A DNA stretch of 64,000 nt, from the NCBI GenBank assembly GCA_027625915.1, contig JANTQA010000036.1, positions 12,917,001 through 12,981,000 on the forward strand, in the 5' to 3' direction. The translations under genes and the position numbers were made by a program. Source of the DNA: Anaeramoeba flamelloides (Eukaryota > Metamonada > Anaeramoebidae). A model generated the notes under the pieces. It did not search any database. It saw only the letters and a program-made list of their open reading frames with translations, and was not told the origin of the DNA. Shown here one piece after another: positions 49,249 through 61,900 of this stretch; positions within the stretch are counted from its first letter, which is position 1; the number at the start of each line of letters is the position of its first letter.

Positions 49249-51659
49249 TTAATATTTATGTTCTCGATAAAATTGATTTAAACATTTTTTACAGTAATAT
49301 GTTTTATTTAGATCATATTCTGAAGGCTTTACTGTTGTTTTAAAGTTGCAGTTAAATCGAGAACACAATAAAGTCCACCTGATATCCTTATTTCCCTTTT
49401 CATCTTCATTTTTCTGCAGGATCCCCCGATTAGCTCCTTTTTCTTCCTCTTTTTCCTTTTTCTTTTCCTTCTCATTCTCCTCCACACACTCTTTCCCCCC
49501 CTCCTTCTCTTCATCATTCTCCTTCCCCTGCTCTTTTTCTTTCTCCTTCTCCTTTTCCCTTTCCTTTTCATTCTCATTCTCCCCCCCCTTTCTTTTCTTT
49601 CTCTTTCTCCTTTTCTTTTTCTTTCTCTTTCTCCTTTTCCTTCTCCTTTTCTCCTTCTCCTTCTCCTTTTCTTTTTCTTTTTCTTTCTCCTTTTCCTTCT
49701 CTTTTTCATTCTCCTCGTCTTCATCATTCTCATTCTCCTTCTCCTTTTCTTTCTCATTCTCCTTTTCTTTTTCTTTCTCTTTCTCCTTTTCCTTCTCTTT
49801 TTCTCCTTTTCCTTCATCATTCTCATTCTCCTTCTCTTTTTCTTTCTCATTCTCCTTTTCCTTCTCTTTTTCTCCTTTTCCTTCATCATTCTCCGTTTCC
49901 TTCTCCTTCTCCTTCTCCTTCTCCTTCACATTCTCCCCGTCTTCATCATTCTCATTCTCCTTCTCTTTTTCTTTCTCATTCTCCTTTTCTTTTTCTTTCT
50001 CTTTCTCCTTTTCGTTCTCTTTTTCACTCCCCATCTCATCTTGTTCACTTTTTATTCCCGTTTCTTTCTCTTCACCATTTTCCTTTTCCTTTTCCTTTTT
50101 TCTTTCATCTTTATTACAATTATTAATTAAAAATTTTTCCCATTTAGGAAATTCTGTTGGATGATCTGTGCCATCATTTTTGTATGTTTGAGTTTTAGGC
50201 TCTGTAATAATGGTAAGATCTGATAAGAAAAAATCTATTCCCTGTAGATCAGAAATGATGTATTTCTTGACCTTTTTGTAAGCCCAGTATTGGAAGTCAA
50301 CTAACTGTTTGGGTATTTGGTTGATTGCGGAATCTGCAGTATTTTTACAATGCTTGACAAAGTTGCCCTTAATATATGGCTCGACACAGCACCATCTTTT
50401 TGTTTCTTTTTCCCCATTGTGGATTGGAAGTTCACACAAGAAAACGGCGAGCACTTGATAAGCGTTGTGCAAGTGCTTGTGGCTCGCGTTATATTGGTCA
50501 AAAAGCCTTTTGATTAAAAATTGCTTTTTCAGCTCATAAAGACAATTCTTTTCTTCCTTGGGTTCTTTCTCTTTAAAGCACTTTGCAATAAAATGGTTTC
50601 CTTCCCTGTCAATCATTGAATAGCATACCCGTAGGCTACCCTGCGAGATTGGCCTTCTTCTGATTGAAAATTGCACATTCTTTTTCTCTAAAATATTGAC
50701 ATCAAGGTATTTTGGGTGGATCTCTTCCACGTACCCCTTGGTGTCAATGTATTTGATTGTTTGCTTGTGCCACTTACTCCATTGACTATTTTGTGTTAAC
50801 AATTTTTGGTCTATAGTTGCCTTTTCATGACGGTTCCATTGAACCATCTCAGTGTGATACAAGAAAATTTCTTGAAGAATTTTGGATAAGGCACCGGAGT
50901 CGAAATTCTCTTGTAAAAACCATTTTTTAAAGACTATTTGAGAAACAAGAGTATTCTGATCCAGATACCTTATATACCGATCGGTTTCAGATCTTGGTGT
51001 CGTCGTTATTAAATGGTAAGTAAGATAATGCTTTTGGAAAAATTTTTTGATAGTGCTCCCTATCTTATTAAATTTCGAATTGATCTTACAATCAGAAAAG
51101 TGGATTAATATACCCTTTCCGTGTCCCCATTCAAGATTTTTTATGGTATCTAATATGTTTTTCCTTTCCAGATTCTTTTGCTTTTTCCTTTTCTTTTCAG
51201 ATATTTTTTTTATATATTCTGTTAATTGCTCAATTAAGGAGTTAAGACCATCAGTAAAATCCAGAGATAGGGTTTTTTTGATTTTTGGGCTCTTTTCAGA
51301 AAATCTAAAACAAATCACAGAAATTTTAAGATCCTTTTTTCTTTCCACTAAGGATTGATTGTTTTCTTTTTTAAGTAATCGTTTAACTTGCTCAACAATA
51401 CTGTCAATCGCTATTTTACAAGATCTAGATTTCAAGTGCCAAATTAAAAAACAAATTTGAAATTTGTTGCTATGTAAAAAGTCTATATTTTGTTGTATTT
51501 CTTCTATTTCTTTTTCTTTTTTCTCATCAAGTTTTTGAAAAGGTTCATTTACTTGGATTTCACAAGCAGGATACCATTCAATAGAATCAGGTAAAACAAT
51601 TTCAGTATCACTCTTTGATGGTTTGGTTGATTTTTTTAACTTTTCTTTTCGTTTTTGAT
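49249..51659 (-). CDS. vWFA-like/alpha-kinase protein, 5' exon(s) not certain
   Basis: An atypical Ser/Thr kinase of the alpha-kinase (MHCK/eEF2K) family. The open frame runs upstream of 51435 without a stop to about 51675 but has no ATG, so an earlier exon is needed; the only AG near the 5' limit puts the exon start at 51659. Domains: a vWFA-like region (IDFLHSNKFQICFLIWHLKSR; ILIHFSDCK), then the alpha-kinase (RRRPISQGSLRVCYSM, FIAKCF lysine, WCCVEPYIKGNFVKH, IISDLQGIDFFLSDLTI). This order is like Dictyostelium VwkA. The usual zinc site HxCNxxC is reduced to NNCNKDE. A Lys/Glu-rich tract of about 230 residues (49430-50100) follows, then a C-terminal four-cysteine motif (LLCSRFNC ... YYCKKC). 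Stop TAA. The kinase may be active, since the core residues are kept. Confidence 0.88.
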
Positions 51660-51687
51660 CTGGTTTTGTGTGTTTTATGTTTTATGT

Positions 51688-51726
<39 letters not shown>

Positions 51727-54094
51727 TTTTTTGTTTTTTATTTTTTATTTATTTAGCTAAACAGAAAGAAAAAGAAAATAATGAAAAATTTGTTTTGGGG
51801 ATCTTATGAATTATATATTCTGAAATTAGCACTTTGGTTTTTATGTGTTGGTATTCAGGTAAAATTATTTTGTTATTTTGAAAAAATTCTTGATTTTGAA
51901 GTAAAAAAAATAAGAAAATTTTGGTACTAATTCATGGTGGTAAAGATTATTTTGCAACTTTTGGGTGAATCAGTCGATTCAAAACTAAATTATTTAAATA
52001 ATTTCAATGAACCAAACACATAAATATTTTAATAAATAAGAGAGTGTCAGATATCCTAGTATAATATATTTACAGATCATTTATAAAATCGAAAAAAATG
52101 AAAAAATTGAGCTTGAAAAAATAAAAAAAAATCATTTATTTCTTGATCTTATCTAGATTTTTTGATACAATTATACTTTTTTGACTCAATTTTATTTTTA
52201 ATTATAAATGAAAAAATTTTCTTTGGAAGAATTTTGAGCAAGAAATTACTTTTGAGATTATAAAAAATTTCCAAACCCTATTTTGAAATCAAATAGTCTT
52301 TTAATTCATCTTTCAGTTAAGCAACTTTTAACTCTTATTTATTTTTTTCACCAAAGTTAATAGAACACTTATTTACAAAAGGATACAATTAAACTGTATA
52401 AACAAACACCTTTACTAACTTTAGTAAAATGAGATATTATTTTTAAAAGAAGTTCATTTTTTTCCAATTAGTTTTCATTAAAAAGCATCATGTTCCTTTG
52501 TTTGGATTTTTGGATCAAATTAGAAAATATAAAAATTGTCAAAAGATTTTTTTCTTCATATGAAATCTCACTTAGAGTAATTTCTGATAATTTTTATGAA
52601 CTAATAATATTTCAAATTTTAATCTAATTGTAAAAATACAGAAAAAAAAATCAAACACTGAATTTTTGAAGATCAGAAAAAATTGATCTATTATTTTATT
52701 TTCAATAATTAGAGTATTTTATGATATCGTTTCAATTACGATAACGTTTAAAAAACGTCGGAATATTCTAAAAAATGTCAATAGCTGATGAAATTTATTA
52801 GGATTTTTATCTATTATTATTGCGATTTTAAGGAATATCGCCATTTGCAATATTTTGTGAATTAATAATTATTATCAAGATTTTAAACTATTTGGTTTAA
52901 AAAGCCATCACGATATATTAGTTGATGGGGTTTTGAGCTAATTGAGAAATATTTTTACAACGAAAAATTTTTTTTTTTGATCAAAAAAACAGTTTATGTG
53001 AAAAAAAGTCATTCTTTTAAAAAGTAACAAAAAAGATACTTGATTCAATCAAGGATCAGATCAAAGATTTTTCTTAGTGTTTTCGTTGGATTTGGTTAAC
53101 AACCCTATTGATCCTTTTGAGGAACAACAGTAATAACTAACGGTAAATAATTATTAAGAAGTTTATTGTGGTATTCGAATAAATTGTGTTGAATAAAAAG
53201 GATGCTATTAAAATTACAAAGCTTTCATCCCTTCTTTAAAGAATGTACCTTTGGTTGAAATTATTTTCTTTATTCTTTTGCCAGTTAAAAGGAGTTGGAT
53301 ATCTTTTTCAAAAGCTTTCCCAATAACCTAGCCACATTATCACCAATTATTAAGATTTTTTAGAATGCATTATTCCCTTTTTTTTCCTCTTTTCTTTTAT
53401 CTTTGTATTGAACAGAAAACTCAATCAGGGTTAAAAGTGTTTTTATAATAAACGAACACCAATAATAAGGAAAATCACTATTTCTTCTTTTTGGTTATTA
53501 AACTTGTGAAGGTAACAACTCCATTTTCAAAAAAGCACGTTTATTATGGATTATAGCACATTTTCTGAATGGATTATTATTAGTTTTATCATAAAAATCG
53601 TTGGTGATTTTATATTTTGTTAAAAAAAAAAAATGAAAAGAAAAAAATTTTTTTCCACTACAAACAAATCCACATTAATTTTAGAAAATTTTTCTGACTT
53701 TCAAACATTTCAAACAATTTCAAAGACAATTCACAACCCTCACAAACTTTCTAATAATTTTAAAGGGGGGGGATACTTGTAAAAGTCTCAAGACTTTGTA
53801 AAAGTCAAGAGATTTTTTTAAAGTGATTTCTAAAAAAAATAATTTTTCGTTTTTTTTCAAGATATTGTTGATTTATAACAATTTTATGATTTATCGCGAT
53901 AAAGTTGGACTAAACGTGTTTTTTTTCAGATTTTCGCAAATTTATTGCTAATCTTGTGGAAATCAATGTTATCATCAAAACCTCTAAAATATATTTTTTA
54001 TTTTTAAGGAGAATAGAACATTAAATTTCCCTTTTTTTTTCTGATTTTTATCTTAATTTAGTAGAAAAAAGCGTTTGTTTTGAATAGAAACCAG

Positions 54095-54720
54095 AATTTA
54101 CAAGTGTTAGAAACGATATTAGTTAGTAATAGAGATCCCGACTTATAATCCGAAGGCTCGGGGTTAGATTCTTTATTAACCACATTATTTTTGATTATTT
54201 ATCCTTTTCTCAAAAAGTTACAAAAACCAACCAAGTGTGATTTTTATTAAAAATTTGGCATTGTGCTTAATATAAAAACTAATTCTTTGAAGAAATTGTC
54301 TGAATGATTTGAATTTTTTTTTGACAATTATAAAAATTCGAATATGAATGAGAATCTGAATAAAACCCATCTCAATTTATGAACTGGATCCAATAGTCGA
54401 GAGAATTTGGCAACTTCTAATTGGTTCAATAGCAACTCTAATTCAAATTAAGGATTCGCGGAGTACCATCAGATGCTGTAGAGTGTATTAGAGTTATGTA
54501 GAGTGTCTATGTTTTTTTTTTTTTTGATTTCAAAAATTAAAAAAAACTTAACAGTTCCTTTCTTGAGTTTTCTGTTTAATTGATAAATCTATTGGGTTTC
54601 TGAATAAACAGAAAACTCAAGAAAACTTTCGGTGCTTGTTTTTTATTTCAAAAGAATTGGGTAAAATAGTTGATTTTCCTTTTCTTTCAAATTCAAGAAA
54701 ACCTAACGGCAAATAGATGA
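54095..54720 (+). repeat. SINE-like repeat with tRNA-like head and AGTGCC modules, copy 2
   Basis: The head (GTGTTAGAAACGATATTAGT ... CCCGACTTATAATCCGAAGG, then CTCGGGGTTAGATTC) resembles a tRNA with a good B box and a worse A box. The body CTCAAAAAGTTACAAAAACC and GACAATTATAAAAATTCGAA matches 28110-28490. From about 54465 it runs into the GTAGAGTGT/CTATGTTTTTTT module with inverted AAACAGAAAACTCAAGAAAA arms. The same order of parts in both copies suggests one composite family. Confidence 0.6.
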
Positions 54721-55019
54721 CCTTTTAGTAATAATTCTTTAATGAGGTTTAAAAAAAAAAAAAGTTTTTTTAATTATAAATGATTTGTAATTCTGTGAAA
54801 AGGATTTTATCTTCATTAAAACTCAGAATTAACTTAAATTTCTCTCAATGTTAAAAATAAAAATTTTAAAATGATATTGGTTTATAATTAGATTTAGTTA
54901 TTTATTCTTGAGCCCAGATTGTAATTATTATAAAAACCTAAAATCGTTCAAAGATTAATTAATTACACAATGGAATTTTATATTTTGAAAAAATAAAAAA
55001 GAAATCTTTTTATTTATAA

Positions 55020-55125
55020 TTATTGAAGAAGTGTAAATTAAATCCCAGACGTTATTTATACCTAAATTCCCTCAAAGGTAATTTAAGCGTAAAATCATAA
55101 ATTTCACGATTATTAATAATGAGAA
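55020..55125 (-). mobile_element. LINE tail, copy 2
   Basis: On the minus strand it reads INNREIYDFTLKLPLREFRYK and a stop, close to NNREIYDFTLKFLNGNLSKRAF of the LINE at 56762-58115, followed by the 3' flank TTTACACTTCTTCAAT. Only about 100 bp remain. Confidence 0.6.
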
Positions 55126-56761
55126 GAAACAACTCAAATTATTTTTATGGTTTTAAAAAGGAAAAACAAAATTGACCATAAAAAAAAAGAAAAATTAGGT
55201 TTAGGAAGGTTTATAATAAGCAAAAAAATAATAAAAATAAAAAAAAATAAATAAAGAAATCGATCTTTAATTTATATAACCCAAAATAACAACCATTAAT
55301 ACTTTTGGATAAAATTTAATAGTTTTATTTGATCAGTAATCTTGAATATTCATTTGTGGAGCGTTGTTTATCTGTTTTCATTTCTTTTTTCTTTTTAATC
55401 TCATATTTTTTAAACTCTTGATATTTTTTACCTTTTTTTTTTTTCTTTCTTATTTTGAAGATACTCATAATGCTTTATATTTCAGTCTCGCATATTTAAC
55501 AAGTAATCATTTCACCTTTTTCTTTTGTGACTCTTCTTCTCAATATAAAAAGATCCCAGACAGAGAAAAAATTGTAAAAAATAAAATTCTTGTTTTTTTT
55601 TATAATATATATATATATATATATATATCTTTTAATTGATGAGTAAAAGTTTTTTACTATCTTACGAAATATATTGCTTTGATAATTGGAACTATAGTGA
55701 AATACTAGAATTTCTCTGAATTTACAACATAGGTTTAATTTTTGTGTTTTCTTATGATGGGAAGTTAATTAATTAAGGAATTAGTCACGACAAACGAATT
55801 TACTTCATAACCAAGGAGTGGGTTACTCACTAAAATATGAGATTGTGAAAGTCTTTTTCCTTTTGGGTTGATTAAATCAAAAAGAAAATATTCTGAGTGA
55901 AAATTTAAAATATTTCAATTTCTGAAAAATCAAAAGTTTGATAAAACAAAAAAAATACAATCTTTTTCTGGTTATATCTTTCTAAATACTTAAAATTCTC
56001 CAATTTAGTGTAAATCCTTTTCTTTCGGTATAAAATCGATTTAATTCTATTTATTTCAATTTGTAGTTGACCTATAAACACACTAGTATTTGTAATGAAA
56101 TGATTTGGCTTGAGTCTTTTGTTAAAGTAAGCTTGGACCAAATATGAAATAAAAAAAAAAATCAAAGAGGATCTCTAATAAATGCCAAATAGCAAGATGG
56201 TTTAAATATGGTATCCTTGGATTGCCAATTTGAATACACACTAATTTAAACTAACCATTTGGAAAAAAAAGTGAAATCAAATTTTTAATTGGTAACCTCA
56301 ATAGAATCACAGAAATCACAGAAATCACAGAAACCTTATTGAAAAAAAAAGGTAAAATCAATTAAAAGAAGAAATAAATTAAATTTCGTTGAATGACCTA
56401 TTATATTATTTTCAATCAAACCAACAAAAAAATTTTAAATCTACTTTATTATTAAAATCCATGGAGTTTTTTTTGGAAGATCTTAAAAATAGTCAATTTT
56501 TTCAACAAATTTTAAATAATTGATCAATCAAAGAAAAACCCCTAACCAAAAGACAGTATTAAAAAACTGTTATTGTGTTGATTTCTCCATTTTCTCTTTA
56601 GTCATTTATTTTATCTTTTATTAATTGACCTTACTTTTAATTTTCAGGTCCCCTTAAGGTTACCATTTAATAATCATGTTGGACTTTTTCCAGATACTGT
56701 AATTTAAACTTGAAATTTGAATGTATTTATGGAGGCTTTTTTTAAAAAAATTACCTTCTTT

Positions 56762-58115
56762 TTTTTTTTATTGAGGAGGAAGTGTAGATTACACTCTAAA
56801 TGCCCTTTTACTTAAATTCCCATTCAGAAATTTAAGCGTAAAATCATAGATTTCACGATTATTAATTAACGAAAATAATTTTAAGCTATCATAATTTAAA
56901 ATTATTTCATTAAAATTTAATTTTTTTAACTTTTTCAGAAAAATTAATCTATCTTTTTCATAGGAAGGACATACCCATAAAAAGTGATCAATATTTTCTA
57001 TTATTTCCTTATGTTCATATTTTTAAACATAAAGGACAAAATTTATTTGAATTTTTATTTATTACATAATAATATCTATTTAAGCAGTTGGTAAATGTTC
57101 TGAATTTTAGAATTGTTGAACTTGATGAATAACTTAAATATCTTTGATTAATAAATAAATTTTTTTTGGTTTTTAATTATTGCGAAATATTTTTTGTACC
57201 TTCCAACTGGTAGAATTCAACAACTCATTATAATTATAATTATAAATTTATTTTTTAAGAAGGTTTAAACTCTCCGACTTCCAGTTAATTTTATTGTTTA
57301 TTCTTTGATTAAATTTTATTAATTTTTCCAGATAGGGTAGAGATAATTCTTTTAATTTGTTTTTTGAATTTGAATTTCTTTTTTATTGATTGATATTACC
57401 AAATTTTCGAATTTAAATTCTGTTTTATAAATAAGAATTAGTGTGTTTCTGTTTATTTTGCAGATTTCAGTAATACATGTATTAATCCAGGAGTTTAAAT
57501 AGTTTAGGGGTTGCTATTTTATAATTATATATTTCTAATCCATATGTTAATTGACTTAATATAAAAGATTTAAATAATCTTATTTTTAAATTATTTGTTA
57601 GTAAATTATTATTTAATAATTGTTTAGAACTATTATAAGTTTCTTTTGCCTTTTTTAGATTTTAGACTAAATGTGAAATTTTTTCCAAATAAATTCCCAA
57701 ATATTTAATCTTTGATAAATCTTGAGTAATTTCTGTTTTGTCTTCGTTACGTTTTAATCCAAATTGGACAATTACTTGATATATAGCATTTAATTTTCCA
57801 TTTATCTGATTTATATTCCCTTTTATGATTAAAATTAAATCATCTGCAAACATTTGACAATGATTTGTTAATGGTATTATTTTTTCATAATAGAAAATGT
57901 GAAATAAGAGCAAATATAATCGGTGATAAGGGATCCCCTTGGAATATACCGAGTCCTTCACCTTGATAATATTTTACTAGGAATTTTTGAATAATTTTAT
58001 TTAAAATAAACTTTTTTATTGTTTTCCTAATTATTTTAAAACTGATTGAGTCAAAGCTTTTTGCTATATCAATCATTATAATATAAGTTTTATCATTTTT
58101 ATTTTCATTATTTGT
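56762..58115 (-). mobile_element. 5'-truncated LINE (non-LTR retrotransposon)
   Basis: A 17-bp direct repeat, AAAAAATTACCTTCTTT, lies at 56745-56761 and 58116-58132. Just inside the left copy is poly-T (56762-56769), the poly-A tail of a minus-strand insert. Reverse-transcriptase motifs appear in order: DIAKSFDSISFK, GIFQGDPLSPIIFAL, MFADDLILI (catalytic FADD) and KIKYLGI, spread over two frames. A C-terminal zinc region follows (CPLC, then ENIDHFLWVCPSY) and the protein ends KRAFRV before a TAA. The frame is broken more than once, so it is dead. No endonuclease domain remains. Confidence 0.9.
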
Positions 58116-58638
58116 AAAAAATTACCTTCTTTGTTAAATTGTTGATTTTTAGAAATCTATCTTGGCCGTGTATTGTTTTGCTTTTAATTGTAAGACTAAA
58201 CATCAGAAAAATTAATAAAAAAGAAAATTTTTTTCTTCTAATCCCTTATTGACTTTTAGACCCTGAAGAATGTATTTTAACCAGATATCAATTCGCAAAT
58301 TTTTCTTTGCTTACAACACACCTTAATTTTAGAGTTCTCCAAGGGTTATGACGAGAACATTGAGTGATAAAAATTAACAAAAAAAAAAAAAGAAAGCTTT
58401 GATAAAAAGCTTTCGAGTATTTGATCTTAAGAATAAACAAGATTACCAAAAGAACAAAAAAAAAAGTTTCATATTTTTCTCATTTTAGTAACCTTTTATT
58501 CAAATCTTCAAAAAGAAAAATCGAAAATTAAAAAAACCATCAAAAAGGAATTCTGAAGAAAAAGAATTCTCTTTTTTTAAAAAATAGAAAATGTCGACGA
58601 AAAAATTAAGATAACAAACAAAATAAAAAAAAAATTAC

Positions 58639-58963
58639 CTTTCCGATGAATGTAAGATTCTTTTAAAATGAATTCTTTATGCTTTTTTTTCAAATAAGGA
58701 AAAGTGTGTACTTGTGGTTCACATTTTTGGCAATAAGAAACTCCACATTTGCCGCAATAAAAGTCAGCTTTTTTTTCTTTACAAACTTCACATAGAGGGG
58801 TTTGTGGTTCAACAGAAATTCGGGTGTCTCTTAATCTCTTTGGATCTTGGCTTTTATGGTTTTTCTCTTTCTTCCTTTTCTTTTTTTTGGGTTTTTCATC
58901 TTTAACTTTCTTTTTAGAGCTCTTTGATCTTTGTTTCTTTTTAGAGTTGTTGGATTTGCTCAT
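58639..58963 (-). CDS. B-box zinc-finger exon (5' exon of a larger gene)
   Basis: It begins with an ATG at 58963. Residues 1-45 are Lys/Ser-rich and basic. A zinc finger follows with C58, C61, C70, C73, C78, C81, H86 and H94 (PLCEVCKEKKADFYCGKCG), which fits a B-box type 1. The exon ends at a GTAAT donor after HRK-G, one base into a codon. No matching exon was seen just downstream, where poly-A/T DNA and the LINE lie. The kinase exon starting at 51659 has the right phase (G+AT gives Asp, then QKRKEK), so this may be the N-terminus of that kinase. Otherwise it is the start of an unknown B-box protein. Confidence 0.72.
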
Positions 58964-61900
58964 TTTAAAATTGAGTTTGGGTTTATTGGTTGAAAAAAAG
59001 AAGGTTCAAAATAAAAAACAAAGAAATAAAAAAATGAAATAACGACGAAATGTTTACAACAAAAATAGTACAAAAATTAAAAACAACTTTATTTGAATTT
59101 CCGAACTCTGGTTTTCAAATTATTCCAAATTTGATGGTAAGTAAAAGATCAAAAAACTAATACCTTTCAAATTAAAAGTATTTTCAATTCAAACTTTTAA
59201 AACTCACTAATTTAAACAAGTTTCCACTTTAAACCATTTCATAAAAACAGTTACTAGTTTTTGAATGTTAACAAATATTTTGTATTAAAATAAAATGAAA
59301 AAATTTTTACCATTTATTGAGATTACTTTTTTAAGAGGATAGCGTCTGCCAACGAGAAGTCCAAAATTAAAATGTATAATAATTGAGTTTAAATCTTATT
59401 CGTTCAATAAGTTTCAAATGTCTCTAAAAAATCGAGTAGGAAAATAGTTTAATTAAGTTGATCCTCATCATATGAAAAATGATCTTATGTATTTATAAAA
59501 ACCCCCAAACAATTTCAGAAAAAAATCTTCATTTCGTCACAAAATTAAATATTGAATTATCAATACTCAGACTCCAAAGTTGTTAAAATGTCTTTCTTTA
59601 ATTTATCGAAATGTTGGTTTGTTGCTAAAAAATTGAATAATTATCTAAATAGATTTTTTTGACCAATTTTTCTGAAATCTTGGAAATACTGAAAAAATCC
59701 AATTCTTATAATTAAAATTTTATCCCAAAGTCCAATAAAAAAGATTAATTAAATGTCTAAAAATATCATTTCTAATTGATTTTATAAAGATATTTGGGTT
59801 TTTTCAGCTAATAATTAATTCATAATATTTGGAACCTGAAGTAAAAATTTTCTTTTTTTAATTGGAAAATAACAGTATATTGATGTTAGAAATAGTGTCT
59901 CAAAAAGGAAGCAAAACTAATCATTCTTTGGGCTTTTATGTTGATGATTAATGAGTAAATCTTTGAATTAAAAAAATAAAAAAAAAAAGTTGCTTTTGGA
60001 AGTTCCAAATATGAATTATTAAATGATTCGATACTATTATTTTGGTTTCAATTTTTAGATTTTGAAAAGCAATTGTTTAAAAACTTTTGGAAAATGTTAA
60101 TTTTTCTTACTGTTTTCAAAATAATGAGTGCTGAATTGGTCAACCCATGGTTCAAAGACAACATTAAGTTTATTTTTACATTTATTTTATTTTATTTTTT
60201 TTTGTTGATAAACACGTTAATCAAACATCGAAACTGACAATAAACAATAAGTATATATGGTATTGGTTTCTTAAAGTTCTACAACTAAAAAAATAAATTC
60301 CCAAAATGAAGGATTAAATCTGAATCTTTTTTCAAAATATGAGACAAGAAAATTAATTTGAAAATTTTATACTTGTAAGAAACAACGACTGATTGTTAGA
60401 AAAAACACAAAAAAATATCGAAAAATGAAAAAAAAATTTCAATTGAAAAATTTAATTTTTTTCTTAAAGATATCAATTAGTTTACCTTCACAGTAGATTT
60501 GAATTTTACGTTTTGTTGCAAAATAAATGAAACTAAATTTTCATACGACTATCCAAAAAAAGATTTTGCATAAATCATATGAATTCAAATTTTTAATTCT
60601 ATACACAAGCTTAGGTTATTAATTTCCGTATTTTAGAATTGGGGATTTTGAAGAGTTATTTTAATTTTTGGGATGTGTGTTTTTTTTGGAAAGTTGATTT
60701 AAAGTTTTTTTCTTTTTATTTTACAATTGAAAGTCGTTATATTATTGTAGACTAAATTCGGATATTGTGTTGGAAAAGAACGAATAATAATAAAAAAAAA
60801 AAACAATCATTGGATTGAAGAGAGAAATTTTCAGTTTTAATGATTAGTTTCATCCTTCGAAAGTCTATAATTAAAGTATGCTGTCATTTAAAATAAAATA
60901 CTTTCATTTTCTACCCTTCAAATTTAACTTGAAAAAAAATCTATTATAAATATTATTGAACAATAAATTATTTGATTTTTACTAAAGTTCACAATTAAAA
61001 ATCTTAATTTGGATAATTTTTTTTTCTAATTCATTTCTCAAATCTTAAAATAAAAGCTCAATTAATAATATTCCAGCATTTAAAAAAAATAATATTTATG
61101 ACCTCAAAAGTAAAGTATTTTTTTCAATTTTTTAATTTCAAAGATTTACTCATTAATCACCTACATAAAAGCCTGGAATATAATTCTTTTGTTTCAATTT
61201 TTCTATGGAAACTTGTTATGTTTTCAATATCTTTTAAATATTAAATATAATTTGTAAAAATAATCAGAACGAAAATTAGACCCGAAAAAATAGATTTCAT
61301 TTTGAATTAAATAGATTGATAACTAATACTTTAAAATCTATTTCAAGGTTTTAAATTTTATGAAAGGGTTTTATTTACTGTGCTTTCAATTTATTTATCT
61401 ATTTACGACCAATATTAATTTGTTTTTTGTTTTTAATTCATTTTTTATTTTGTAAAACTTTATTCAATATCAATATATCCTAATCAACTTAATTCATTAT
61501 TATATAAAAAAATTACTTAACTTTTATTTACAATATGATTCTGAAATATTTTGAAATAATTTAACACAATGTATGAATACATGTCGTGGGTGTGAAAAAT
61601 ATATTAGAGAATTGAAATCTCAACAAGGTACAAAAAAAGAGATCAAAAGTATTAGATTAAATCCAAGCAAAAAAACTTTATATCCTCAGGAATTTTATTA
61701 ATCTTTTGTATTTTTTATTATATTTAAATAGAATTTTCTCAAACTGAGTTGATTTTAGTTAAACTATCAAAATAAAGAAAATAATTTATGTTACCAGTTT
61801 TGTTGTTTGGTAATGATTAAAAAAAAATTTGAAAAGTAGTAATAAAAAGAAGAGTGTTCCTTTTGGTACCTCTCAAATCATATTTTATTTTTCAAAACAA

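Larger units (their letters stand above)
51660..58638 (-). other. Large non-coding stretch, possibly one 7.0 kb intron
   Basis: Lies between the B-box exon and the alpha-kinase exon. It holds a poly-T run (about 51690-51725), a SINE-like repeat (54095-54470) with AGTGCC modules to 54720, an (AT)n run near 55605-55628, a short LINE tail (55020-55125) and a truncated LINE (56762-58115). Regions 51900-54090 and 55640-56740 show nothing recognisable beyond AT-rich DNA. Confidence 0.5.

Noticed and set aside
49346-50164. Long plus-strand open frame of Ser/Phe repeats
   Set aside because: It is the antisense of the Lys/Glu-rich tract of the alpha-kinase; simple codon repeats keep several frames open.
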